Source: Devosia oryzisoli (GTDB lineage: Bacteria; Pseudomonadota; Alphaproteobacteria; Rhizobiales; Devosiaceae). Taken from it: a stretch of 64,000 nucleotides of DNA. Below the pieces are notes generated by a model. The model made no database searches, was not told where the DNA came from, and was given only the letters and a program-made list of their open reading frames with translations. The DNA is taken from positions 310,001 to 374,000 of the forward strand of contig NZ_JACYFU010000003.1 of the NCBI RefSeq assembly GCF_014837245.1, read 5' to 3'. Shown here one piece after another: positions 1 through 7,525 of the stretch; the first letter of the stretch is position 1; every line of letters starts with the position of its first letter. The translations under genes were made by a program, and so were the position numbers.

Positions 1-332
1 GTGTAGGTGCGGACCAGCTTGGAAGCGATCTTGGTGCAATAGATGGGCCCGGTGACGACACCAAAGCGATTCTGCAACACGGCCACGTCGAACCGGGCAT
101 AGTGGAAGATCTTGGTGACGCCGGGGTCCGTGAGCAGTTTGACGAGGTTCGGAGCCTCCGTAGCGTCCTGCGGGATCTGAACAATATCGGCGCTGCCATC
201 GCCAGGGGAGAGCTGGACGACACAGAGCCGGTCGCGATGGGGATGCAGGCCCATGGTCTCGGTATCGATTGCCACCTCGCGACTATAGTTGGAGAGGTTG
301 GGAAGGTCGCCGCGGTGGACTCGAATAGCCAT
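1..332 (-). CDS. rnd: Ribonuclease D (partial, C-terminus beyond the window)
   Basis: This gene reads on the minus strand from an ATG at 332 and runs off the left edge with about 110 codons visible. The product starts [14 protein letters not shown] and contains AIDTETMGL, the DEDD-family exonuclease I motif with its catalytic Asp and Glu, followed by [11 protein letters not shown], which fits exonuclease II. RNase D trims the 3' ends of tRNA and other small structured RNAs in the cytoplasm. It is divergent from metK across a 223-base gap. The missing end prevents telling the short alphaproteobacterial form (about 200 residues) from the long HRDC-containing form. Confidence 0.85.
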   Translation of the reverse strand, partial: MAIRVHRGDLPNLSNYSREVAIDTETMGLHPHRDRLCVVQLSPGDGSADIVQIPQDATEAPNLVKLLTDPGVTKIFHYARFDVAVLQNRFGVVTGPIYCTKIASKLVRTY

Positions 333-432
333 CAGATCAATATCCAGAATTTGCCTGTCCTGCTTCCTTGGCACAGACCTATGGCCAAGGGAAGGCGTGG
401 GCCCTGTGCACCGTGCAGGAGCGGCCATTTAC

Positions 433-456
433 CGATATAAAGCTTTCTTTATATCG
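433..456. promoter_or_regulatory. Perfect inverted repeat before metK, possible SAM/SAH-responsive ArsR-type operator
   Basis: Two 10-base arms, CGATATAAAG and CTTTATATCG, flank a 4-base centre and are exact reverse complements. The site lies 100 bases upstream of the metK start. From memory, ATATAAAG/CTTTATAT palindromes precede methionine-cycle genes in Rhizobiales and are attributed to an ArsR-family regulator (SamR/SahR type). The repeat is seen directly; the regulator is inferred. Confidence 0.5.
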
Positions 457-493
457 TTGTTGCATTCGATTGCGGGACCTGCGAGAACCCGAG

Positions 494-541
494 GCGAAAG
501 TATCGGGGAATGTGTCCCCATACGCGCACCTGCCCGTGCGC
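494..541 (+). promoter_or_regulatory. metK leader with two mutually exclusive hairpins
   Basis: Hairpin A pairs GTAT-c-GGGG (500-508) with CCCCATAC (516-523), extended by GCG/CGC across an AAA bulge. Hairpin B pairs GCGCAC (524-529) with GTGCGC (536-541). Both use bases 524-526, so the extended form of A competes with B. It does not match the SAM-II or SAM/SAH riboswitch patterns I know. The start codon follows 15 bases later. Confidence 0.35.
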
Positions 542-555
542 CCTCGCCACTTGCT

Positions 556-1824
556 ATGAGGTTTAACGTGGCCCGATCGTCTTATCTGTTCACCTCGGAA
601 TCCGTTTCCGAAGGTCACCCCGACAAAGTCTGCGACCGGATCTCCGACGAGATTGTCGACATGGTGTTCAAGGAGGCCAAGAAGGCCGGCATGGACCCAG
701 CCAAAGTCCGCATTGCCTGCGAGACCCTGGCCACGACCAACCGCGTCGTCATCGCCGGCGAAGTCCGCGTCCCGGAGTCTCTGCTCAAGCGCGACAAGCA
801 GGGCAATGTCATGCACGACGCTGCAGGGGCGCCGCTGGTCAACCCCTCCAAGTTCAAGTCGGTTGCCCGCCGGGCGATCCGCGCGATCGGCTATGAGCAG
901 TCCGGATTCCACTGGAAGACCTGCCGCATCGACGTGCTGTTGCACGGCCAGTCGGCGGACATTGCTCAAGGTGTGGATGAAAGCGGCAACAAGGACGTGG
1001 GCGCGGGCGACCAGGGCATCATGTTCGGCTACGCTGCGCGGGAGACGCCCGAGCTGCTGCCAGCGCCGATCTATTATGCGCACAAGATTCTCGAGACTCT
1101 CACCGCAGCCCGCAAATCGGGTGAAGGCCCGGCGGCCGTTCTGGGCCCCGATGCCAAGAGCCAGGTGACCGTGCGTTACGAAAACGGCAAGCCTGTCGGC
1201 GTCACGCAAATCGTGCTCTCGACCCAGCACATGGATGACAAACTGACCTCGTCCGACGTGCGCAAGATCGTCGAGCCCTACATCCGCCAGGCGCTGCCCG
1301 AGGGCTGGATCTCCGAAGACACCGTCTGGCACATCAATCCGACCGGCAAGTTCGTTGTCGGCGGTCCAGATGGCGACGCGGGCCTCACCGGCCGCAAGAT
1401 CATCGTGGACACCTATGGCGGGGCCGCACCTCATGGGGGTGGCGCGTTCTCGGGCAAGGACCCCACCAAGGTTGACCGCTCGGCCGCCTATGCCGCGCGC
1501 TACCTCGCCAAGAACGTCGTTGCCGCCGGACTTGCCGACCGGGCGACCATCCAGCTCAGCTACGCCATCGGGGTGGCAAAGCCCCTCTCGATCTATGTGG
1601 ACCTTCATGACACCGGCAAGGTCGAGGAAGGAAAGCTGGAAAAGGCCTTGGCCGAAGTGATGGACCTGACGCCGCGTGGCATCCGCACCCATCTCGATCT
1701 CAACAAGCCGATCTACGCCAAGACCTCTGCCTATGGCCATTTCGGCCGCAAGGCGGGCCGGGATGGCTCTTTCTCCTGGGAAAAGACCGATCTGGTCAAA
1801 GCCCTCAAGGCTGCCGTGGCCTGA
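556..1824 (+). CDS. metK: S-adenosylmethionine synthase
   Basis: MetK makes S-adenosylmethionine from methionine and ATP, releasing phosphate and pyrophosphate, as a cytoplasmic tetramer. The 422-residue product has GHPDK near residues 20-24 (ATP/methionine site), [11 protein letters not shown] near 149-159, and [19 protein letters not shown] near 294-312, the glycine-rich phosphate loop. The ATG at 556 ([15 protein letters not shown]) fits the family; a GTG at 568 is an alternative. The reading frame stays open back to 289, but that extension has no family resemblance. trmB follows 80 bases later, after a GC-rich hairpin. The upstream palindrome and leader suggest control by the methionine cycle. 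Confidence 0.97.
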   Translation: MRFNVARSSYLFTSESVSEGHPDKVCDRISDEIVDMVFKEAKKAGMDPAKVRIACETLATTNRVVIAGEVRVPESLLKRDKQGNVMHDAAGAPLVNPSKFKSVARRAIRAIGYEQSGFHWKTCRIDVLLHGQSADIAQGVDESGNKDVGAGDQGIMFGYAARETPELLPAPIYYAHKILETLTAARKSGEGPAAVLGPDAKSQVTVRYENGKPVGVTQIVLSTQHMDDKLTSSDVRKIVEPYIRQALPEGWISEDTVWHINPTGKFVVGGPDGDAGLTGRKIIVDTYGGAAPHGGGAFSGKDPTKVDRSAAYAARYLAKNVVAAGLADRATIQLSYAIGVAKPLSIYVDLHDTGKVEEGKLEKALAEVMDLTPRGIRTHLDLNKPIYAKTSAYGHFGRKAGRDGSFSWEKTDLVKALKAAVA

Positions 1825-1850
1825 GCCGCGGCGCCGCCACTGGTTGACAC

Positions 1851-1888
1851 AAGGGCCTCTTTTCCGCGAAGGCGGGAGGAGGCCCCTT
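1851..1888 (+). terminator. Hairpin between metK and trmB
   Basis: GGGCCTC (1853-1859) pairs with GAGGCCC (1879-1885) around an 19-base loop. There is no proper U-tract after it, so this may be a weak terminator or an RNA-stabilising hairpin rather than a full stop. Confidence 0.35.
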
Positions 1889-1904
1889 CATTTCCGGCGA
1901 CCCC

Positions 1905-2621
1905 ATGTCCGACGACCATCAGCTCCCCAAGACTCGCACAGGGGAACCGCGCGCCTTTTTTGGCCGGCGTTCCGGAAAAACCTTGCATGGTGGCCAAAAG
2001 GCGCTGGTGGAGGATCTCCTGCCGAAGGTGGAAATCGGTCCAATCTCCACCCTCGACCCACATACGCTCTTTCCAGAAGCGCGCCGTATCGCCATCGAGA
2101 TCGGCTATGGTGGTGGCGAACACCTGGCGCGCAAGGCCAGTGAAGAGCCCCACACCGGTTTTATCGGTTGCGAAGTCTTCACTGGTGGCATCGGCAAGAT
2201 GGTGCAGGCCATCGCCGCCGGCGGTCTCGGCAACGTGCGCCTGTTCACCGACGACGCGCTGAAGCTCTTGATGGCGCTTCCGGAGGCCTCGGTCGATGCG
2301 GTCTATCTGCTCTACCCTGACCCGTGGCCCAAGACGCGGCATCACAAGCGGCGCTTCGTGTCCCGCACGACCCTGGATGAACTGGCGCGCGTCATCCGCC
2401 CTGGGGGCCACTTCTTCTTTGCGACAGACATAGAAGACTATGCCAACTGGACCCTCGCGCATATCGTTCGCGCGCCCCGCTTTCGGTTCGCAGCTGGGGC
2501 TCCAGGCAGCTGGCATCAGCCGTACCCAGGCTGGCAGCCGACCCGCTACGAGCACAAGGCCCGGCGCGAGGGTCGCATGAAAAGCTTCTACTTCACCTTC
2601 GAGAGGCTGGAGGGGCCGTGA
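1905..2621 (+). CDS. trmB: tRNA (guanine-N7-)-methyltransferase
   Basis: TrmB methylates N7 of G46 in the tRNA variable loop using SAM, the product of the upstream metK. The 238-residue protein has the SAM-binding EIGYGGGEH near residue 65 and the family signature YPDPWPKTRHHKRR near 137-151, which carries the catalytic Asp and the basic tRNA-contact patch. The N-terminal LHGGQKALVEDLLP segment also fits. Its TGA overlaps the GTG of the next gene (2618-2621), so the two are probably translationally coupled. Confidence 0.95.
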   Translation: MSDDHQLPKTRTGEPRAFFGRRSGKTLHGGQKALVEDLLPKVEIGPISTLDPHTLFPEARRIAIEIGYGGGEHLARKASEEPHTGFIGCEVFTGGIGKMVQAIAAGGLGNVRLFTDDALKLLMALPEASVDAVYLLYPDPWPKTRHHKRRFVSRTTLDELARVIRPGGHFFFATDIEDYANWTLAHIVRAPRFRFAAGAPGSWHQPYPGWQPTRYEHKARREGRMKSFYFTFERLEGP

Positions 2622-3580
2622 GGATCGTCATCTACGGCGTCGGCGCTATCGGAGGCACGCTGGCCGTCAAGCTGGCGCGGGCCGACACGGAAGTGATCGG
2701 TATCGCGAGAGGCGCTCAGTTCAATGCCATCGCCGAGAAGGGCCTCAACTTGCGCACGCCAGCCGGCGACGAGCATGCGCGGTTTCCTGTCGTCCGCGAT
2801 CCAACCGAGATCGCGTTCGCTCCGACCGACCTCATCTTTCTCACCATGAAGACACAGGACACGCTGGCGGCACTGTGCCGGCTGCGCGAGGCGGGCGTTG
2901 CCGATCAGGCTATCTTCTGCCTCCAGAACGGTGTCGCCAACGAGGAATTCGCCCTGCGCCTTTTCTCGAACGTGTTCGGTGTGATGGTTGTCATGCCCAC
3001 GACATTCATCAAGCCGGGTGAAGTCGTTGATTTCTTCTCGCCGAAGGCGGGCCTCCTCGATGTCGGCCGCTATGGCCACGGCGACGACAAGGCTGCCCTT
3101 GCGTTCAAGAGCGTGCTCGACGCGGCAGGTTTTGCAGCATTCGTCCATAACGACATCATGCCGTTCAAATATGCCAAGCTGCTGATGAACCTCAACAATG
3201 CCGTGGACGCAGCATTCGGGGAAGAGGCTGGTCTCGAGCCCTACCTGATTGCCCTGCGTCAGGAGGCAGAGGCGGTTTATGCGAGCGCCGGAATCGTTGT
3301 GGCCGATCTCGACTGGGACGGGCGCAAACGGATAGCCCAATCGTTAGAGGTGCCCGGAGCCGATCGCGTCGGGTCGTCGTCTGCCCAATCACTGGCTCGC
3401 GGCGCATCTTCCATCGAGACCGACTACCTCAACGGCGAAATCGTTCGGCTGGGCCGCCTTCATGGCGTCCCGACACCCGTCAACAGCTACTTCATGGCTC
3501 TTGCGCACCGCCTGGTTAGCACGGGTGCCAGGGCAGGATCGGGCGATCTGGCGACGCTGAGACGGGAGTTGCCTCTTTAG
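2618..3580 (+). CDS. Ketopantoate reductase family protein (PanE/ApbA)
   Basis: The 320-residue product begins with a Rossmann motif GVGAIGG at residues 7-13 and continues with LIFLTMKTQDT and FCLQNGVANEE, which match the NADPH-binding and hinge regions of 2-dehydropantoate 2-reductases. PanE reduces ketopantoate to pantoate in pantothenate and CoA synthesis, but many genomes carry several paralogs with other 2-oxoacid substrates, so the substrate is not certain. The GTG start overlaps the trmB stop by four bases. After its stop there are 156 bases in which I see no gene. Confidence 0.8.
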   Translation: MRIVIYGVGAIGGTLAVKLARADTEVIGIARGAQFNAIAEKGLNLRTPAGDEHARFPVVRDPTEIAFAPTDLIFLTMKTQDTLAALCRLREAGVADQAIFCLQNGVANEEFALRLFSNVFGVMVVMPTTFIKPGEVVDFFSPKAGLLDVGRYGHGDDKAALAFKSVLDAAGFAAFVHNDIMPFKYAKLLMNLNNAVDAAFGEEAGLEPYLIALRQEAEAVYASAGIVVADLDWDGRKRIAQSLEVPGADRVGSSSAQSLARGASSIETDYLNGEIVRLGRLHGVPTPVNSYFMALAHRLVSTGARAGSGDLATLRRELPL

Positions 3581-3736
3581 GTTGGCAGCGCCCAGAGAAA
3601 CAATAGCGGCAGCGGCGAGAAGAGCGTTCCGGAACTGGTAACCGGTATCCAGAAGAACACGAGGTGGCACCGAGGAAACTGCCCTGTTGAACCCCCTCCG
3701 GCTAACGTGGATTATGGGTGGAAAGGAGTCTTCCAC

Positions 3737-4403
3737 ATGTCCGTCAGCGTCAAGATCCTCGACCACCGTACCCGTGACCCACAATGTCCGTCACTATCGG
3801 CTCGAGCGGCCCAAAGGGTATCGATTTACTCCCGGCCAAGCCACCGAGGTCAGCATAGACAAAGAGGGCTGGCAGGATAAAAAGCGCCCCTTCACCTTCA
3901 CCGGCCTTCCCGAGGACGACACGCTGGAATTCACCATCAAGAGCTATTTTGACCATTCGGGCGTCACCAATCAGCTCTGGTCGCTCGGTGCGGGGGATCG
4001 ACTGCTTCTTAGGGACGTGTGGGGAACGATCCAGTATCGTGGCACGGGAACGTTTATCGCCGGTGGCGCCGGCGTAACGCCGTTCATCGCGATCCTGCGG
4101 CACCTCAACGCCACGGGCAAGATTGGCGGCAACCGGCTGATTGTCTCCAACCAGACGGAGAAGGACATCATCCTGCGGGAAGAATTCGAGGCCATGAAGG
4201 GTCTCGAAGTCGTCTGGACCGTAACCGCTGACCCAAAATCCAGGCTTGAGCAGGAGCGGATCGATGGCGACTTCCTCAAACGCCACGTTCCGGATTTCGG
4301 CGGAAACTTCTACCTGTGTGGTCCAGATGACATGGTTAAGGACTTGCGCAGTCTTCTCGACGAGGCCGGCGCCGATGTCGCCAATGTGACGTGGGAAAAG
4401 TAG
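3737..4403 (+). pseudogene. FAD/NAD(P)-binding oxidoreductase (flavodoxin/ferredoxin reductase-like), apparent +1 frameshift
   Basis: A strong GAAAGGAG site (3721-3728) precedes an ATG at 3737 that opens MSVSVKILDHRT, a good family N-terminus. That frame is wrong after about codon 12. The conserved body (VTHNVRHYRLERPKGY onward) is in the frame of a GTG at 3774. Removing one C from the CCC run at 3771-3773 would give one continuous protein of about 221 residues. The body has TPGQ, RPFTFTG (FAD), GGAGVTPFIAIL (NAD(P)H) and FYLCGPDDM motifs. The break may be a real mutation or a base error in the record; a GTG start at 3774 without a ribosome site is the alternative. Confidence 0.75.
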
Positions 4404-4510
4404 ACGCGGACCGCTGAAAAGCGAATGGCGCGCTTCCAGACTCCGCACCGTCTTTCGGCGGCCGACTTGCCAAAGGCCGCTGTCGGCGCTATATGGGAGC
4501 TACATCATTG

Positions 4511-4555
4511 CTCTCTGTTCGAGAGTGGGTGCCCTGACCGGCCCCGCTCTTTTTT
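4511..4555 (+). promoter_or_regulatory. Possible attenuator before rimP: competing hairpins plus U-tract
   Basis: CTCTC (4511-4515) can pair with GAGAG (4521-4525). Alternatively GAGTGGG (4523-4529) pairs with CCCGCTC (4543-4549), with an inner GCC/GGC stem, and is followed at once by six T (4550-4555), a textbook intrinsic terminator. The shared GAG makes the two mutually exclusive. The terminator ends only 10 bases before the rimP start, so it would act on the rimP-nusA-infB operon itself or end an upstream transcript. Confidence 0.5.
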
Positions 4556-4564
4556 GTTATCTGG

Positions 4565-5200
4565 ATGTACATGGCTTTCGATCTCAGCGAAAAGCGCTAT
4601 CTCAAGGAAAGCGGTCTCGAGGCCCGTATCTCGGCCATCGTCGAGCCGGTGGCCAACGATCTGGGCTATTCCCTGGTGCGGGTGAAAATCACGCCGGAGA
4701 ACGGCTGCACGCTGCAGATCATGGCCGAGGACGAGCACGGCCGCTTCACAATCAACGACTGCGAAACTCTGAGCAAAGACCTCTCGCCCGTCCTGGATGT
4801 GGAAGATCCGATCGACCGCGAGTACCATCTGGAAGTGTCTTCGCCGGGCATAGACCGGCCGCTGGTGCGCAAGCGCGACTATGAACGCTACTTGGGCCAC
4901 GAAGCCAAGGTTGAGCTTTCCGACATGATCAATGGTCGCAAGCGGTTTCGCGGCACCATTTCAGCGGTGGACGACGAGGGGGTGACCATCACCCTGCCTG
5001 ATGCACCGGGCGGTACCAATGCAGATCACAAGCTGCGCTTTGGCGACATTGCCGAGGCCAAGCTGGTGATGACCGACAAGCTCATGGACATGGCACGCGC
5101 CGACCAGGAGCTGCACCCCATCGACGACGACGAGACCGAGACGGTCGAATACGCCGACGCCGACAATGACGACGACAACCTCCCCGAGGAGAAGAACTAA
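4565..5200 (+). CDS. rimP: Ribosome maturation factor RimP
   Basis: RimP helps mature the 30S ribosomal subunit. The 211-residue protein has the N-terminal domain with ISAIVEPVANDLGYSLVRVKI, the central VEDPIDREYHLEVSSPGIDRPL signature, and a C-terminal SH3-like half (GHEAKVEL). A long acidic tail (DDDETETVEYADADNDDDNLPEE) is common in alphaproteobacterial RimP. The start could be the ATG at 4565 or the one at 4571; neither has a strong ribosome site. It heads the operon and its TAA is directly followed by the nusA ATG. Confidence 0.95.
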   Translation: MYMAFDLSEKRYLKESGLEARISAIVEPVANDLGYSLVRVKITPENGCTLQIMAEDEHGRFTINDCETLSKDLSPVLDVEDPIDREYHLEVSSPGIDRPLVRKRDYERYLGHEAKVELSDMINGRKRFRGTISAVDDEGVTITLPDAPGGTNADHKLRFGDIAEAKLVMTDKLMDMARADQELHPIDDDETETVEYADADNDDDNLPEEKN

Positions 5201-6802
5201 ATGGCCGTTAGCGCGAACCGCCTTGAGCTGTTGCAGATCGCCGACGCTGTCGCTCGCGAAAAGTCGATCGACCGCATGGTGGTGATCGAAGCCATGCAGG
5301 ACGCCATGGAAAAGGCCGCCAAGGGCCGCTATGGCGCTGAAACCGAGATCAAGGTCGAGATCAATCCGCGCTCTGGCGAAACCCGCATGTGGCGCTTGCT
5401 CGAGATCGTCGAGGACGTCGAGGAGCCGGCCCGGCAGGTGGAACTGAGCTACGCGCGCACCAAGTCGCCGCAGGCCAAGATCGGCGATTTCCTGACCGAG
5501 CCGCTGCCGCCGATGGAATTTGGACGCATTGCCGCCCAGTCGGCCAAGCAGGTGATCGTGCAGAAGGTGCGCGACGCCGAGCGCGACCGCATGTTCGAGG
5601 AATATACGGGGCGTGTGGGCGAGATCGTCAACGGCACGGTCAAGCGCGTCGAATATGGCAACGTTATTGTCGATCTTGGGCGTGGTGAAGCGATCATTCG
5701 TCGCGATGAACTGATCCCGCGCGAGATGTTCCGCTACGGTGACCGCGTCCGCGCCTATATCTACGACGTTCGCCGTGAGCAGCGCGGGCCGCAGATCTTC
5801 CTCTCGCGCACGCATCCGCAGTTCATGGCGAAGCTCTTCATGCAGGAAGTGCCGGAAATCTACGACGGCGTCATCACCATCCGCTCGATCGCCCGCGATC
5901 CGGGCAGTCGCGCCAAGATCGCCGTGACCTCCAACGATTCCTCGATCGATCCTGTGGGCGCCTGCGTCGGTATGCGCGGTTCGCGCGTGCAGGCGGTTGT
6001 GGCCGAGCTGCAGGGCGAAAAGATCGACATCATTCCCTGGACCGACAGCATTGCCGACCTCGTTGTGTCGGCGCTGCAGCCGGCCGACGTGGCGAAGGTC
6101 GTGCTCGACGAACAGGCCGAGCGTATCGAAGTGGTCGTGCCCGATGAGCAGCTCTCGCTCGCCATCGGCCGCCGCGGCCAGAATGTGCGTCTGGCGAGCC
6201 AACTCATCGGCTGGGATATCGACATCCTGACCGAGCAGGAAGAAAGCGAGCGTCGGCAGAAGGAATTCACCGAACGCTCGAGTCTTTTCATGCAAGCCCT
6301 TGACGTCGACGAGATGGTTGCCCAGCTATTGGCTTCCGAAGGCTTCTCCTCCGTCGAGGAACTGGCCTATATCGACAGCAACGAAATTGCCTCGATCGAA
6401 GGGTTCGACGAGGAGACGGCTGGCGAAATCCAAAACCGCGCCGCCGAATACCTGGCCGAGATCGAGCGCAAGTTCGATGACGAGCGCAAGAGCCTAGGCG
6501 TCGAGGACGATCTTTACGAGATTGCGGGCCTCAACGCCGCCTTGCTGGTGGCCCTGGGCAAGGACGACATCAAGACGGTCGAGGACTTCGCCGGCTGCGC
6601 AGCAGACGATCTCGTCGGCTGGACGGAACGGAAGGATGGCGAAACAAAGCGCTACGACGGCACCTTCAAGGACTTCCCCATTAGCCGGGAAGAGGCCGAA
6701 GACATGATCATGCAGGCGCGCGTCAAGGCCGGCTGGATCGCTGCCGAAGACCTCGAGACCAACGAGGGTGACGAAGACTTTGCCGAGGAGGAGGCGGTCT
6801 AA
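5201..6802 (+). CDS. nusA: Transcription termination/antitermination protein NusA
   Basis: NusA binds RNA polymerase and nascent RNA, slowing or protecting elongation. The 533-residue product shows the N-terminal polymerase-binding domain (1-125), an S1 domain (about 136-200, [21 protein letters not shown]), two KH domains (the second with [20 protein letters not shown] near 322-341) and C-terminal helix-hairpin-helix repeats ([38 protein letters not shown]). It ends with a very acidic stretch. It starts immediately after rimP; the standard rimP-nusA-ylxR-infB order holds. Confidence 0.97.
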   Translation: MAVSANRLELLQIADAVAREKSIDRMVVIEAMQDAMEKAAKGRYGAETEIKVEINPRSGETRMWRLLEIVEDVEEPARQVELSYARTKSPQAKIGDFLTEPLPPMEFGRIAAQSAKQVIVQKVRDAERDRMFEEYTGRVGEIVNGTVKRVEYGNVIVDLGRGEAIIRRDELIPREMFRYGDRVRAYIYDVRREQRGPQIFLSRTHPQFMAKLFMQEVPEIYDGVITIRSIARDPGSRAKIAVTSNDSSIDPVGACVGMRGSRVQAVVAELQGEKIDIIPWTDSIADLVVSALQPADVAKVVLDEQAERIEVVVPDEQLSLAIGRRGQNVRLASQLIGWDIDILTEQEESERRQKEFTERSSLFMQALDVDEMVAQLLASEGFSSVEELAYIDSNEIASIEGFDEETAGEIQNRAAEYLAEIERKFDDERKSLGVEDDLYEIAGLNAALLVALGKDDIKTVEDFAGCAADDLVGWTERKDGETKRYDGTFKDFPISREEAEDMIMQARVKAGWIAAEDLETNEGDEDFAEEEAV

Positions 6803-6830
6803 GGACCGCCTTCTTCGGGAGCCCCCGGTC

Positions 6831-7520
6831 TTGGCCCGGCGCGCGGACATGACGAGGACTTGTGCCTTGACCCGGAAGGAACTCCCGGTCGAGGCGCTGG
6901 TGCGCTTTGCGGTGAGCCCGGACGGACTCATCGTGCCGGACGTGGACGCACGCGCTGAAGGCCGCGGCGTGTGGATTACCCTCAGCCACGAGGCCGTCGC
7001 CGAGGCCGTGCGCAAGAAGGCTTTTGCGCGCAGCCTCAAGAGCGCAGTCGAGGTACCAGACGATCTGGCCGACCTCACCAAACTGCGGCTTGAACAGCGC
7101 CTCCTGTCGGCGCTGGGAATGGCGCGTAAAGCCGGGCAGTTCATCACCGGCGCGACCAAGGTCAGGTCGGCTCTCGAGGCCAACGAGGTGGTGGCGCTGC
7201 TGACCGCCAGCGACGCGGCCGAGGACGGTCGCAACAAGATGGCTGGGACCCTCCGGGCCCTCAACCACGCCCGGCGCGAGCAGGGCTTTGCCGGCGCCGA
7301 GGTGCCGCACTTCGAATTGCTATCAAGTGCGCAAATGGGTTTGGCACTTGGACTTGAAAATGTGATACATGCAGCCCTAACGACAGGGGCGGCAGCCCAA
7401 TCGGCGGTGGAAAAGGCCAGAAGGTTGGCCCAGTACATCGCCCCAGCCAAGGATGAAACCACCGACCGCGCTGCGGTAAACGGTGTGCTTTTGTCCGCGG
7501 AACACGACGAAAGACGATAG
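6831..7520 (+). CDS. RNA-binding protein, YlxR (DUF448) + L7Ae-like fusion
   Basis: The N-terminal half has [18 protein letters not shown] and GRGVWI, the YlxR/RnpM signature; the rest (about residues 90-190) is a ribosomal L7Ae/eL8-like fold ([31 protein letters not shown]). YlxR proteins bind RNA and can modulate RNase P; the two-domain form is usual in alphaproteobacteria. A TTG at 6831 has GGGAG nine bases upstream and gives 229 residues. Alternatives are a GTG at 6768 inside nusA and an ATG at 6849, which leaves only two residues before the RTC motif. infB follows 5 bases after the stop. Confidence 0.85.
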   Translation: MARRADMTRTCALTRKELPVEALVRFAVSPDGLIVPDVDARAEGRGVWITLSHEAVAEAVRKKAFARSLKSAVEVPDDLADLTKLRLEQRLLSALGMARKAGQFITGATKVRSALEANEVVALLTASDAAEDGRNKMAGTLRALNHARREQGFAGAEVPHFELLSSAQMGLALGLENVIHAALTTGAAAQSAVEKARRLAQYIAPAKDETTDRAAVNGVLLSAEHDERR

Positions 7521-7525
7521 GTAGT

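Noticed and set aside
289..555. N-terminal extension of metK
   Set aside because: The frame is open but the translated sequence is not conserved and covers the palindrome and hairpins; the family start fits 556.
379..1740. 453-codon minus-strand frame antisense to metK
   Set aside because: No family motifs; explained by GC-rich codon bias of metK.
3681..3720. Sigma-70 promoter TTGAAC/TATGGG before the flavin reductase gene
   Set aside because: The spacer is 20 bases, too long, and the -10 is poor.
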